From: Rotaria socialis
Lineage: Eukaryota > Rotifera > Eurotatoria > Philodinida > Philodinidae
Assembly: GCA_905331475.1 (NCBI GenBank)
Contig: CAJNYU010003040.1
Coordinates: 5,558-69,557, forward strand
Reading direction: 5' to 3'
DNA: 64,000 nt
How positions within the stretch are numbered: position 1 is the first letter of the stretch; each line of letters starts with the position of its first letter. Positions 47,501 to 58,994 of the stretch are shown here, piece by piece. The position numbers and the translations under genes were made by a program. The notes under the pieces are model-generated. The model was not told where the DNA came from. It did not search any database and saw only the letters and a program-made list of their open reading frames with translations.

Positions 47501-49518
47501 AAAATGACAATTCGACAATATACATATTCTATTAAACTGATGTTGATTTACTAGATAATTTGAAATAAGAATCTGATAGATAGAAATCTTTTAGTTAATG
47601 TTTATTCTTCGTTTCGATATCTATTCGAATATTATTAGTTTTATCAATTATATTAAACTGAAGAAAATCTCAATTTGAAATAAGCAAACATATTATGCAA
47701 TTCAAAGACTTTTAACGGTAAAAAAAAAGAATTGAGCAAAATCTATCTACGAGAAACGAAAGTAATTTGATAAGAGACGAGAATATGAGGAAGAAATAAC
47801 ATATTCACGGCATTATAAGTACACATTTTCTTTTTGAGCGCTTTTAAACAGACTTTTCCGACTATAGAATGCGTTCACAATCGATAAAATATGCACTTTT
47901 ATTAGTATAATGCCAACATCATTTCATTATTAGTTATTTTCTAAATGAAGAAGAAAAAAGAAAGAAAAAAAAAGGAAAAGGGCCGTTTTACGCCTCTACA
48001 ATCATCAAACAAATGTAAAAATATATATTTCTTCATTCAATTAACTTCACGGAAATTAAAATACTTTTATTGTTGTTTTTATTTTCTCATGTCATAATTT
48101 AGATCTAGATAAAAATTATTTTATTAAATATCGAATACACTATCTGAAATGAGAATATTCATTTTCATCGCCAATGAATGAATTGATATGGTATGAAAAT
48201 AAAATAAGAAAATTCTAACACACGATCTAAATAGTTGAAAGTTAAAAGGGTAAACTTCATATGGGTTGATTGCTATGAGATCGGTAAAGAACGCAGAAAT
48301 CATAGGAATAGTTGTATATTTGTTCTCTTTCTTCTATTATCGATCAGAATGATTTTTTTTCTTTTTTTTTTCTTCAAAATGACAAATCCTATTCGTTGCA
48401 TAGTTACTTTTCATTTGTATTTGTTTAGTTATAAATAAATAACGCATACGAGATCCAACTATCAATTGATATTTTATGTAGTTTTAGTATTTGCCAAAAG
48501 TTAGATCGATATTTATCAGATCATAAATAGAGAAAGAAAACATTAACAAAAAGATTTATTCAATATTTTATAGTAACACTATTCAATCTGTTTCTTATTA
48601 ATTGTTTTTGTATAAAAAATTTTGCTGCGAAAAATGAATCGAATTTAATTTATTTTCTCTTTTGTCTATAGATCTGACTGTACTATTGTTACATTATCTA
48701 CATTTAACATAAGATGTTTAAAATATCTTCATAGAATTAATACTTACTAAAACAAAATAACTTATGAAATCTTTCTCAGTTCGATTCGATTTGAACAATT
48801 TCTCATTGAATCTAAATAGAAAAGGTGTAATGTGTTTTGAGAAAATGATGTTTCATTTTTCATTGGCTCTATCTGCTTATTATTGATTCTCTTCTTCTCG
48901 CGTTTGTTCTCTTTCGTTTATTTTTCTGGATGTATTCAATAGAAATGAATTCGTTTTATTACTATTATTATTATATTTGAGAAATAATTCTATTAACGAA
49001 ATTTCTAATAAAAATAATACAACAAAAGGCATTTATTAAATCATTGATTGTTTTCTTTTAACGTGAACTTCTTTATTTTATACAAAAATATAAATTAAAC
49101 TTATTTTCATTGAAATTCTTTGGAACATTTTATAGATTGTAAAATAAATTATTATTTTTCTCTTCAATAAAATCAAAGAATAATAATCTTTGACTTTGAC
49201 TGTCAGATAATTTTTAAAAGCATGAAATTTTCTCATTTTCAACAAAAACATCAGCTTTTCCCCTTGTTTAAAATATAAACAAATGATGTTATTCAGAGAG
49301 AAAATTAAAATACTTTTAATGAGGAGACAATTTCACTATGGTACTTCATTTAAATAAAGATATTACTTTGCTTTGTTAATAAAATAGAATAAAATTCTAT
49401 TAAATAGTTATAAATATATTCAATCAAATAAATTAAAGTATATTAGAAATTTAAAAAAAGAAAAAAATATAAATCATTGTTTTTATAAAAACAAAATAAA
49501 AAAAAAAACGTGTACTAT
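44560..49518. other. 5-kb AT-rich gene desert
   Basis: No coding exon with splice context, RNA gene or transposon end recognised. Mostly A/T homopolymer-rich DNA with a short purine tract at 47225-47288. The left part (44560-44900) is presumably the promoter of the glycosyltransferase. Confidence 0.5.
47225..47288. repeat. Purine-rich (GAAGAC/GAAGGA)n tract
   Basis: An almost pure purine run with AGAAGTAGAAGCAGAAGAAG followed by repeated GACGAA units and a GGTGGAGG end. It could form triplex-type structure; no gene reads through it. Confidence 0.7.
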
Positions 49519-50670
49519 TTATTGTTGTTTATTGTTGTTGATAATAGTTTGATAAGTAATATCAAAAATGGGTTCATTAATAAGTCCAATCCGATGATAG
49601 TGAGTTTTTGTATGGATATATGGTACAAGTTGTTCAAATGCATCTCTCAATTTTTGTGTAGCAATTTTTCTTTTTTCTAATACATTATTTGTATCTTCTT
49701 CATTAATCCATTGATAAGTTATGTTAAGATAACTTTTTACAGCTTCTCTATGTGCTTGTTCTACTATTACTTTCCCTTGTTGATCATTTCGAATAGTATT
49801 TAATATTAATAAATCTTTATCTGTTGGTGGAATATAATTAAAATCTGATTGACTTCCATTTAATCGTTTAGGTAAAACTGACGGATCAATAAATTTTGTT
49901 AAATCATTAATATTATTTAAAAAATGAATTTTACTTTCAACAACAGGGTCTAACCATCGTTTGATAATATACCAACATCCATTAAATATCCAAGGTGCAT
50001 TTATAATGAGCCCAAGTGAAAATGATTCAGGATAATAATTTTGAAGAAGATTAATAAGAAATTTTAAATGTTGATAATCCATATTTTTTAACCCAAAACC
50101 ATTTAGATCAAAAATCACAGTAACAGATTCATTGGGTGATTCAAGTAGTTTTCTTCCTGTTTCCATACTAAAAACTGTTAATTTTTCAGTTGCTTCAGAT
50201 GGAAATTGATCTTTTACATGTTCTTTAGCATAAACATAATCTATTGGACGACCAGCTCGATCTTTGCCCATAAAATAAGTTTTTCCCGTTAGAATTTCAT
50301 CATAAAAAAGATCAGTTTCACCTTTGTCTAAAAGTTCTTTAACACCCCATTGATGTCTCCAGTTAATTGTATCATTTAATTGTTGTAAAGCAGCATGAAT
50401 ATCCCATTTTCTAGCACGAAGCCATCGAAGTAAAACAGTATCTGGATTATCATAACCAATTGCTAGAAACAATTCATCTTGATAAATGCTATTGATTTTA
50501 TTTGTAGAATCATTCATATAATCTCGAAGAATTCCCCAAAACTTTTTCAGATTTTCAATTTGACTTTTATCAAGATTTTCTATAACAGAAAAATAAGAAT
50601 TGATTTTATATTGATTATTATCATTTAACTAGATCGACTTACTAATATGTCCTGGATCGTCCGCACTCAT
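49519..50670 (-). CDS. CRAL-TRIO (SEC14-like) lipid-binding protein
   Basis: Cytosolic lipid-transfer protein of the SEC14/CRAL-TRIO family, which carries phosphatidylinositol or other hydrophobic ligands between membranes. Two minus-strand exons: a 28-base first coding exon 50670-50643 (MSADDPGHI) and 50579-49519, joined through a split Lys codon, total 362 residues. The N-terminal helical CRAL-TRIO-N part contains TVLLRWLRARKWDIHAALQQ. The lipid-binding domain follows (TYFMGKDRAGRPIDYVYAKE, TVIFDLNGFGLKNMDYQHLK, YYPESFSLGLIINAPWIFNG, KIHFLNNINDLTKFI, DPSVLPKRLNG). The last 100 residues are a helical, charged tail. The start is chosen because the upstream exon has a clean GTAAGT donor and restores an ATG just ahead of the conserved helix. 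It appears intact. The ligand cannot be told from sequence. Confidence 0.9.
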
Positions 50671-51706
50671 TTATGAATATTTGATTTGCTATTGTAATTA
50701 ATAAAAATATATAGACTGAAACAATCAAAAACACTTTTGATTTCTCTCGAAATGAATTAGTTCTGAAAGAAATATGTTGAAATGATATCAACAAAGACGA
50801 AATCAGTCTATCAAAATTGGTTTTATTTTCAAAAAGATATTTACAAAAAAAACCAAAAAGCAAGGAAATAATTTCAATTAAAATTGTAATTTATGTATGT
50901 TTGAACAGTCAAAATTTTGTTTTTACTGTTTATTATTGAATATAACTCGTGACAAATCAGACTATTTATTATATTTTAACAAATATATCCATTATTATCT
51001 TTGCATTTCTATTAGTAATCAGTTTATTTAGTTTTTGAGATTGATATTGTAATTATATTATTGACATCGGCGTTTCAAGTCACATTGAAATTGGATGGTA
51101 TTTATGATTTATGAAATCATTTTTCTTCTCTTTTCATCATAATCGAAGTATTCAATCAATAATTTCATGATTGAATTAAAGACATAGAATTGTTTATTGA
51201 TAACTGAACAAAAATCTCTTAAAATAGATATTTTATAATCTCCCACTAAATAAATATATATCAACAGAAATATTATGTAGAATTAAAAATAGAGTTTCAT
51301 TTTATTATTTTTAAATTTTAAAAGAATTTTAAACCTTTTAATACATGATTATATAATCGTGATAATTTAATTATCATATTTCGATTTATTCGAATTTATA
51401 CAAATAACAAATTGAAAATGAATATCATTTGAAGTAAATAGATTTTAAAAAATATTCTAGTTTATTTATAATTGAAGCCTTGAAACATTTTCTTTGATAA
51501 AATACAGTTCGAATGAAAACAAAAGAAGAATAAAGACATAAATGAAAATAGCTTACCTTTTATATTTGTGGCTATTCACTCATAAACTAACTCGTTGTCT
51601 CTTTCGTATGCAAATAATAAGGGAAAGAAACCTATTTAGGTTTTTTTTTCGTTCTTTTATTCGACTGAGGTAATAGAAATCTTCCACGTGTGTGCAACAA
51701 ATGCAA

Positions 51707-51738
<32 letters not shown>

Positions 51739-54700
51739 GCTTCAAGTCGAAATACGCATACCCTTATGAAATTTACAAACGTCATTATTAAACGAGTTGT
51801 CAAGCAAAATATTTACGTTTCTTTGTTTTTCGTCTATTGGCAAAATCTTTTTTTTATCTTTTGTTTAGCATTATTTAAATGTTTTTAATAATCAATTTTG
51901 TCATTTTTGCGTTTTCATCTTTTTTTCTATGACTCTCATTCAATTGAAAGTAATTGGTTTTTCATTGTCGAGATTTGTTTTATTATTATTGGTGAACATA
52001 AATAAATTGTATCAAAACTCCTGTTAAATTTAAAATGCGATAATCTTATAGCTATAAAAATCGAATTCTACGATAAATTTAAATCATTTGATTTGAATGA
52101 ATATTTATTATTGAAAACGTTTATCAAAGATTTTTTTTAAAGTTTTTGTGAACAGTTAAGAGTCAATTCTTGATTTCATAAAACTCCCTGATTATAAAGC
52201 CAAGTAATTAATTCATTAAAATGAATATTTCTATCATGAATCCAATCAACTTCATCAAATTGATTATGGTGACTTTGTTCCATAATGTTTGTTCAAAATA
52301 ATTTAGTTATTTAACGTAGCTTATTCGTTCACTTCTATGTCTATCTATAAATATACGCGCCCAATTGAATTGAGTATTAAATAAAAACTATTCTATATCA
52401 TAACAACGAAAGCGAAGTCAATAAAATTATCTGTATTATATTCATTAAATAACAATTGAGGAATACATTTTGTTCCACCACCAAATCGAAATAACTTCGG
52501 TGATAATGCAACAATTATATTCTATTTTGGAGATATCAACAAAGATGTCTTTTTTTATTTTATTCGTTCTTTTTTAAATTTATAATCCAAGACGGATAAC
52601 AGGAAAAAGAAATGGCGAAATGAGTATTCTTTATCCTTCACTTTTCTATTTTTATGGCACCAATAAACGAATGTTTTTAGCTACATATATTAACTAACCA
52701 GAAAATTAATCTAATTTATTTGTTGCTGTGTGTAGACATTGCAATCAAATTTCAAATTTCAAATTTCAAATATAGAATTTAATCAATTCAACAATGTGTA
52801 TTAGATTTTTATAGTTTACTATTCTCTTCAATATGATTCATTGCATTACTTTCTTTAGAAAGTTCAATGAAATAACAAAAAATAATTTTCCGAATTAAAC
52901 TTTTCCTAATCGACTATCGAAAATGTAAAGTATAGAATTTATCTGCCATGAATTAATTGAATTTATTCTATCATATTATTTTATTAGTTGAATTCAATAA
53001 ATATTTAATTTTAATTGTTCATTGAAAATGATCTGTGAAAAAATTCTTAAATTAGACTTCACGGTTTAAAAATATTGAATTCTTTTAACATTTAGCTTTT
53101 GACGTGAACATCGTTCATTTTTCTAAGAGACTTTTGAATAGATTTTTTGTGAGATAAACCAAAATTATATGAATCAATCAGATTTTTTTATATATAAAGC
53201 ATATTTTGTCAATATTATTAAATGTCTATGTGCTTGAAATATTTATAAATTAACGCATGTTTATCTAATTTTTAATAATATTCTGATCATAGATATAATC
53301 GATGATTTTAATTTTTTCCAGGAAAACAAAAAAATTAATTTAATAGACATTCTAAATGGTACGATATTTCTGTAAATGTTGGCTGTGAATAAACTTCATT
53401 CAAATGCAACCAAAAAATAATTTAACATGAGTAAAATTTCATAGTGATCTTTTAATGTTAAAAATGTTAAAATTAAATTTTCTACATAGATTATAAAATA
53501 ATTAATATTATTAAAAGAATAGAAAACAATCATGATGAAATATCAATGATCTGCTAAATTATGTCTATATTGAATTTTTTTATATTTCATATTTCCTTTC
53601 ATAAACAATAGTCTGCTGTTGATATGAGATCTAACTCGAAATATTTGCCTTATTTATTCAAAAACTATATATTTCGAACATAAATCTGATTTTATTTTAC
53701 AAAGAGGACGAAAATGACAAAGTGACAATGAGAATAGTAAAATTTTAGAAAATAAATAATGGTATTTTTGATTGAACAAATTTTATTTTTATATTCGTGA
53801 ATTTATTTTAGTGGAAATTTCTCCGATACGCAGAAATGTTGCAAATATTTAGTATTGAATGCCTCTCATCGTGTTAATCTGATACGTAGAATAATTTTTC
53901 TATTTTCTGTTCGTTGAAATAAAACAATGTATCTAAAAGATAGCTAATCAATTAGAAACTAGATGGTATTCGAGTTTTACTCGAATACGAATGCGATGCG
54001 ACGCTCGAATCGGATCTTCACGAAAAATCTACAATTCAGAGAAATATTGAATACTCTTTTTATGTCGACATGATGAAATTCATCACTGAGAGAACTCTAT
54101 TCTTACTTAGCGATACATTCTTAAGGATCGATTTCGATTGATCGATTAATTATCTCCATGGTTCATTATCTTAGATCAGCTGTAAATGAATAGACTATAG
54201 TGGCTAACATATGTTCATGACTTCACTTAAATTATCTCTTGATAAATTTCTTTCATTTTCGTCATTTTGGAACTGCATTTGTGAGTGAACAGAATATCAG
54301 ATTAAAGAATAGAAAAAATATGTCAGAAGTTCGATCTCGATACTTTCATCTCCCGTTTCAATGAGTTTTTTTTATGATTTTCGACACTCGAGATCATCGG
54401 GTCACAAAATGATGAAAAAGATGCGTACGTCGAGAAAGCAAAAGCAAAAGAAAACACGCGACGGACTGCATAAATGCTATGCTTTGCATTAATAATAGTT
54501 ATAGAAAAAAAAGACAAAATGAGAAAATTTGATTGCCGTACTACGGACTTCATGTAAATACTGTTTTTTTTAAATTTTACTCGATCTATAATAATTGTCT
54601 GAGGATGAGGCTAATTAAGTTTGAAGTGTAAGTTTCGTCAGCTGATCAGAAAACATCTCGTTGATGAGAGAAAGAGAAAATAATGTCAATTTGTCAAAAC

Positions 54701-55497
54701 AAGATTACATAATATTTTACTGTAATTTACTTTCTTCTTTTTAAAAGTTACTTTCTCCAAATTGAGTCTTAATCTTCTAGCACAAAACATAAATAAAGTT
54801 CTTTCCGATAGATTCTCGTAAAATCTAATTGCCAAATGCTGTTAGAATCAATTGGAGAATCCAGATTCCACTGTCTAGTTGAATAATGTAGCTTTAGTTT
54901 CACGATAGATCTAGCTGGATTTTGTGGAATTTAGTTACTAGAATTTTGAGTATCTAGTGGACTACAAAGAAATGGAATTTACCAAGATTGATAAGTACTC
55001 TAGGTGTTTTTTTGAATGCATTATTATCTCATTTTTTCGAATTGTTTGTGCTTGATAGAATTCAATTGAATAAATTCACTGATCTTGGCTATTTTGACGA
55101 AGAAACGAGTAAAAGATATTCTTATTGCATGATAATTGTTTGTATGTCCAACGAATGTACATTACCCATTAGAGTTGGATATTTGTTGACAGCAACGAAG
55201 ACATTAGATGAATTCCCAACAAGAATAAGTGATTGTGCACGGTCACTGATTCGGTGGCAATGAGAAAATTTAAGTAAAGTTTAGGAATAAAATGCAATTG
55301 TCAATGAAATAGAAACTTGAAAAGGAATCTCCCCGACTCGGGAAGATTTGTAATGGGTAAAGATGATTGTAGCGCTTTCTGTCGATATTTATTTCTATTC
55401 GCAATAGAGTAAAAACCAACAGCATTTATATATTCCTGATTAAAATAATTTTCTAACATGATGTGATGTTTTTATTATTTATCAATAATCTTTTACA
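50671..55497. other. 4.8-kb AT-rich gene desert
   Basis: No convincing gene. Contains a TA microsatellite at 51707-51738. A short hairpin with nine-base arms, GTATTCGAG and CTCGAATAC, lies at about 53967-53993. A 91-codon open stretch at 54988-55263 has no known domain. The last bases hold a TTTTACAG that may serve as leader acceptor for the amidase gene. Confidence 0.5.
51707..51738. repeat. (AT)n microsatellite
   Basis: About 15 AT units with one interruption in intergenic DNA. Confidence 0.9.
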
Positions 55498-55522
55498 GAT
55501 TTTTATTCGAAAACGTTTGATA

Positions 55523-56434
55523 ATGAAAATATTTTTTATATTTGTCTTCATTATAATTCTTTATCAATGCATTCATTTAACGAGATCAGCAGAATTGAAA
55601 GAAAAATCAGTAAAACTCTCATATTTAGAATTAGTTAAAGGTTTGTTAATTAAATAAAATAAAAAACTCTTTTTTTACGAAATTCGATACTATTTAAATT
55701 TTGATTTTTTCTTCTTAATAGAGCGACGATCGATAAATGAAAAAAAACTTGCTCCATTTAATGATATAGTTGGTATGGCTTCATCAAATGTAATTGCTTA
55801 TTCGAATGGTAATGATACGTATTATTCAAATGAAGATAATTATCTTTATGGAATATATATGGGATTAAAATGGCAATGTGTTGAATATGCACGTCGATGG
55901 ACTTTCTTACGTAAAAGTTCAACATTTGAAAGTATTCCAGGAGCTAATGATATGTGGAATCAATTGAAATATGTTGAAAGAATTATTGATGCAGAAAAAT
56001 TTCCATTAAAAAAACATTCAAATGGTTGTCCAAATCGTCCAATAAATGAATCCTATTTAATTTATCCAATTCAAAAAGATATGCCTTATGGACATGTTGC
56101 TGTTATTGTTGATGTTTTACCTAATTCTATTAGAATTGCTGAACAAAATTTTAATTTTAATTATTGGTCATACAATTATTCTCGAGAGATTCCAGTTACT
56201 TTTAAAAATGATCTTTATTTTATTCAAGATCAATATGAAGTTTATGGATGGATCGAAATTGATGATAATCAGCAATTAATGCCATTCGATCCATTAACTG
56301 TAGATAAAATTCAAATGAAATTAAATGAAAATTTAGATTTGAATTCTTCTGCACAAAAATCTATTTCTATTAATTATTTATTTCTCTTTTACTTTTTTCT
56401 TGTTCATATGAGGCTTATTGAATATTTATTTTGA
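55523..56434 (+). CDS. Secreted CHAP amidase, glutathionylspermidine-amidase-like
   Basis: Cysteine amidohydrolase of the CHAP fold. The closest resemblance I see is to the amidase half of bacterial glutathionylspermidine synthetase and trypanosomatid trypanothione synthetase, which cut glutathionyl-polyamine amides; peptidoglycan amidases share the fold. Exons 55523-55640 and 55722-56434 give 276 residues. A signal peptide (MKIFFIFVFIIILYQC) is followed by the catalytic block YMGLKWQCVEYARRW with Cys near residue 92. Then come NDMWNQLKYV, PYGHVAVI with His near 164, and RIAEQNFNF with an acidic residue near 180: the expected Cys-His-Glu set. The C-terminal 20 residues are hydrophobic (INYLFLFYFFLVHM), like a GPI-anchor signal or membrane tail. 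No ATP-grasp synthetase domain follows. A TTTTACAG lies 25 bases before the ATG. The intron and AT-rich codons show it is settled in the host genome. Confidence 0.85.
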
Positions 56435-57240
56435 TATTACTTGGGAGAATATAATTATATCAATTAGAAAAGAAACTATATTTTATATTTTTCATAAATA
56501 AAATTTTAAACTATTATATTTATGAGCTATTGTATATGTAAAATATGTCTATTCTGAAAATTCTCAGAAAAATATCAATATTTAGAAACGAGTTCATATC
56601 TTTAGTTTATCTCTATCCAGATATTTCATATTAATTTGATTTTGATTTTCCGTAGGTCTCATTTAAAATATCGATTTCGAACATGAACAAAAACAAACAA
56701 ACAATTCAATGAGACATTTCATTCTGAAGATTTCTAAGTGTTGAATTTCTTGCCGTATATTGAAATATAAAAAGCATATTTTAAGTCTACAAAACAAAAT
56801 AATTCTTTTTGAGATTTTTCAATAGTTCCTATGACTTGATTAAATTCTCATAAGATAACAATAATGTTAAGATAATATATTGTTTTCTATGACGATTTAT
56901 TAATGTTGAACATAGAATTCTATTGTTCTATATTCTTGTGAATTTCTATTTATTTTTATTATTTAGAGAATATTCAATTTGAATAAAAATAATGATTCTC
57001 TAATCATTACAGATGCTTTAGAATTTATTTATTTAGAATCTTAATTATTAAACTGTTCTGTTTGGAATAACGTAGTAAATGATTCTTTTCTTTTTTTCTT
57101 CATATCGATACAAAAATCTATATTGAGTTAGTTAGAGTTGATTTCTTCTTATTATTTTTAATTTCAATCGATGCTGATGTTGTCCGATTTTAAATGAATT
57201 CTTCTGTAAAATTACTTTTATCATTTTAATAATGAAGATC
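56435..57240. other. Intergenic, no gene seen
   Basis: AT-rich spacer between the amidase gene and the inverted-repeat element. Confidence 0.5.
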
Positions 57241-58432
57241 TACGCTAACACTGACGAGTTTGACATCGTCGATAGTTTTCTAATAGTTAATTAATTAATT
57301 ATTCGATTGCCACTGAAAATAATCTTATATATTTAATTAAAACAAGATTATTTATTATAAATAATAATAAAAAATCTGATACATGCCGACATTTATATTA
57401 GATCGTGTTATTAAAGTTTTCATTTGAAAAACTGTAGTCAAACCAAAATGATCTGATGGAAATATATCTAAGGGTATTCAATAAGTTCAAACATCAATCG
57501 AATGAGGTGATCTATTAAATTGATCGATATTTTCTTGATCACTAGCAGGAAAATTAAAAATTTCCCATCAAAATATAATTAACTTGAGAACGATTAGATA
57601 TTTTTTGACTTAGATCAAATTGATATGAACATTTTTGTTTATGCAAATAATAAACGACGACCCACTATTAATTGTAGAAAATGCATTAATTAAAAATATT
57701 AACACGATTATCGATATCAGACAAATAATATCGTTCTTGAACAAGTTTTGTCTCATAAGAATTTGTTCAAGAATAGTTTTTGTCACTATAGTTAATTTCT
57801 TTAATAACAATGAAGAAAATAAAATAAAACAAAGCAAAACAAAATTTCTTATAAATTAATTATTTGAGCTTGAGATTTATATAATATATGATAAAGATCA
57901 TAATCATGCATAGCTTAATAATCATTTGAAAACCAAATATTATGTGACAGAATACGAAATGGAATTGAATATTCTTCGTCTTGCATATTATTGTTTGTAC
58001 ATATCAATTCTTGACCCAGGGGTATTTGAAAAAATTACAAGCCTTTCTTTTTTCCCTACATTAGAGATTTGTTTTTCAAGGATAAAAAACAAAAAAGGTC
58101 ACTCAAAACACTATTAGCAATTGTTATTTCAGATAAATCATAAGAGGTTTTTCTTTCGAATAGAATGCGACGAAAAATTATCATAAATATACGTAAATTG
58201 AGTTTGCACACAGAGTATTTAATTGAAATTGAAATTGAAATAGAATTAATTATCTATAGAAGCTTGTTTTTCATGTGATATTTAAAATATACTTTTTATT
58301 AATGATAAAATATAATAAGAATTTTCAAGTCGTTCAATTAAATAAATGATTATAGAAACGAGGCAATCGAATAATTAATTAATTATCTATTAGAAAACTA
58401 TCGACGATGTCAAACTCGTCAGTGTTAGCTTA
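57241..58432. mobile_element. 1.2-kb element with 71-bp near-perfect inverted ends
   Basis: 57241-57311 and 58362-58432 are inverted copies matching at 69 of 71 bases (outer end TA[C/A]GCTAACACTGACGAG). The inside, about 1050 bases, is AT-rich with no recognised protein and holds a hairpin at about 57733-57772 with 11-base arms TTCTTGAACAA / TTGTTCAAGAA. The form and size resemble the element at 22670-23878, but the ends are a different sequence. The right end abuts the N at 58433. This may be a young non-autonomous DNA transposon, or a palindrome at an assembly join. Confidence 0.6.
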
Positions 58433-58433
58433 N
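58433..58433. other. Ambiguous base (N), likely assembly join
   Basis: Second N of the window, directly after the right inverted-repeat arm. The sequence to its right (58434-58530, with C runs and AAACCTC repeats) differs in character from the AT-rich element. Confidence 0.75.
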
Positions 58434-58601
58434 TCCAACTTTGGAAATTTTTGTTTCAATTTTTGAAAAAACCTCTCGTTTTTGAAAAAAAACCTCCCGT
58501 TTTCAAGTAACCCCCCTATACTTTTATTACTTCGCGCCGTCTCTGATAGTATCTTCAATAAAATAGAAAAACATAAATCTGAAATAATTGTTTCTGGTTT
58601 A

Positions 58602-58994
58602 TTAAATTCTATTAATTGCACATTCATATGAAGGTAAAGAATCATCAAAGTTTGATGGAGATTTTGCTGTATATGGAGGCGGACAAATATTCGAGTTATT
58701 CTCGTTTTCATATTCGTCTAATGGATTAATTATTCTGCTTGGTGTAGAGACAATATGATGATTGATATTATTCATACGAACTAGAAATAATTTTCGTTCT
58801 ATTATTTAAAAATAAAAAAAAAAGATCTAAAACTTACTACGTCTTCTTTCTCTCAATAAAGCACAAATCATACAAATGCAAACTAATGTTAACAAAGGAA
58901 CAAGATAAATTAAAATACCAAAAACACTAAATCGATATTAAACTATTTTCATGATATAATTCCATATGATCTCTACTCACAGATTCGAAATCAT
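58602..58994 (-). CDS. Small membrane protein with PY motifs
   Basis: Three minus-strand exons (58994-58981, 58926-58838, 58780-58602) join in phase to 93 residues. It begins with a membrane segment (LVFGILIYLVPLLTLVCICM) immediately followed by a basic stop-transfer cluster RERRR, so the remaining 60 residues should be cytoplasmic. The tail carries PPPY and LPSYE motifs within an acidic, Ser-rich context (DEYENENN and SPSNFDDSLPSY). PPxY motifs are docking sites for WW domains such as those of Nedd4-type ubiquitin ligases, so an adaptor role in membrane-protein ubiquitylation is plausible. The 14-base first exon is supported by the GTGAGT donor and frame; the upstream frame remains open for about 20 more codons, so an earlier start is possible. 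No family recognised. Confidence 0.6.

Noticed and set aside
53967-53993. Short perfect hairpin with nine-base arms
   Set aside because: Too short and isolated to assign a role; such palindromes are expected by chance in this much sequence.
54323-54553. 76-codon minus-strand frame
   Set aside because: Ser/Phe-rich composition typical of a chance frame in AT-rich DNA; no splice context.
54988-55263. 91-codon frame between the deserts
   Set aside because: No domain, no neighbouring exon and no clear promoter; length is within what chance allows.
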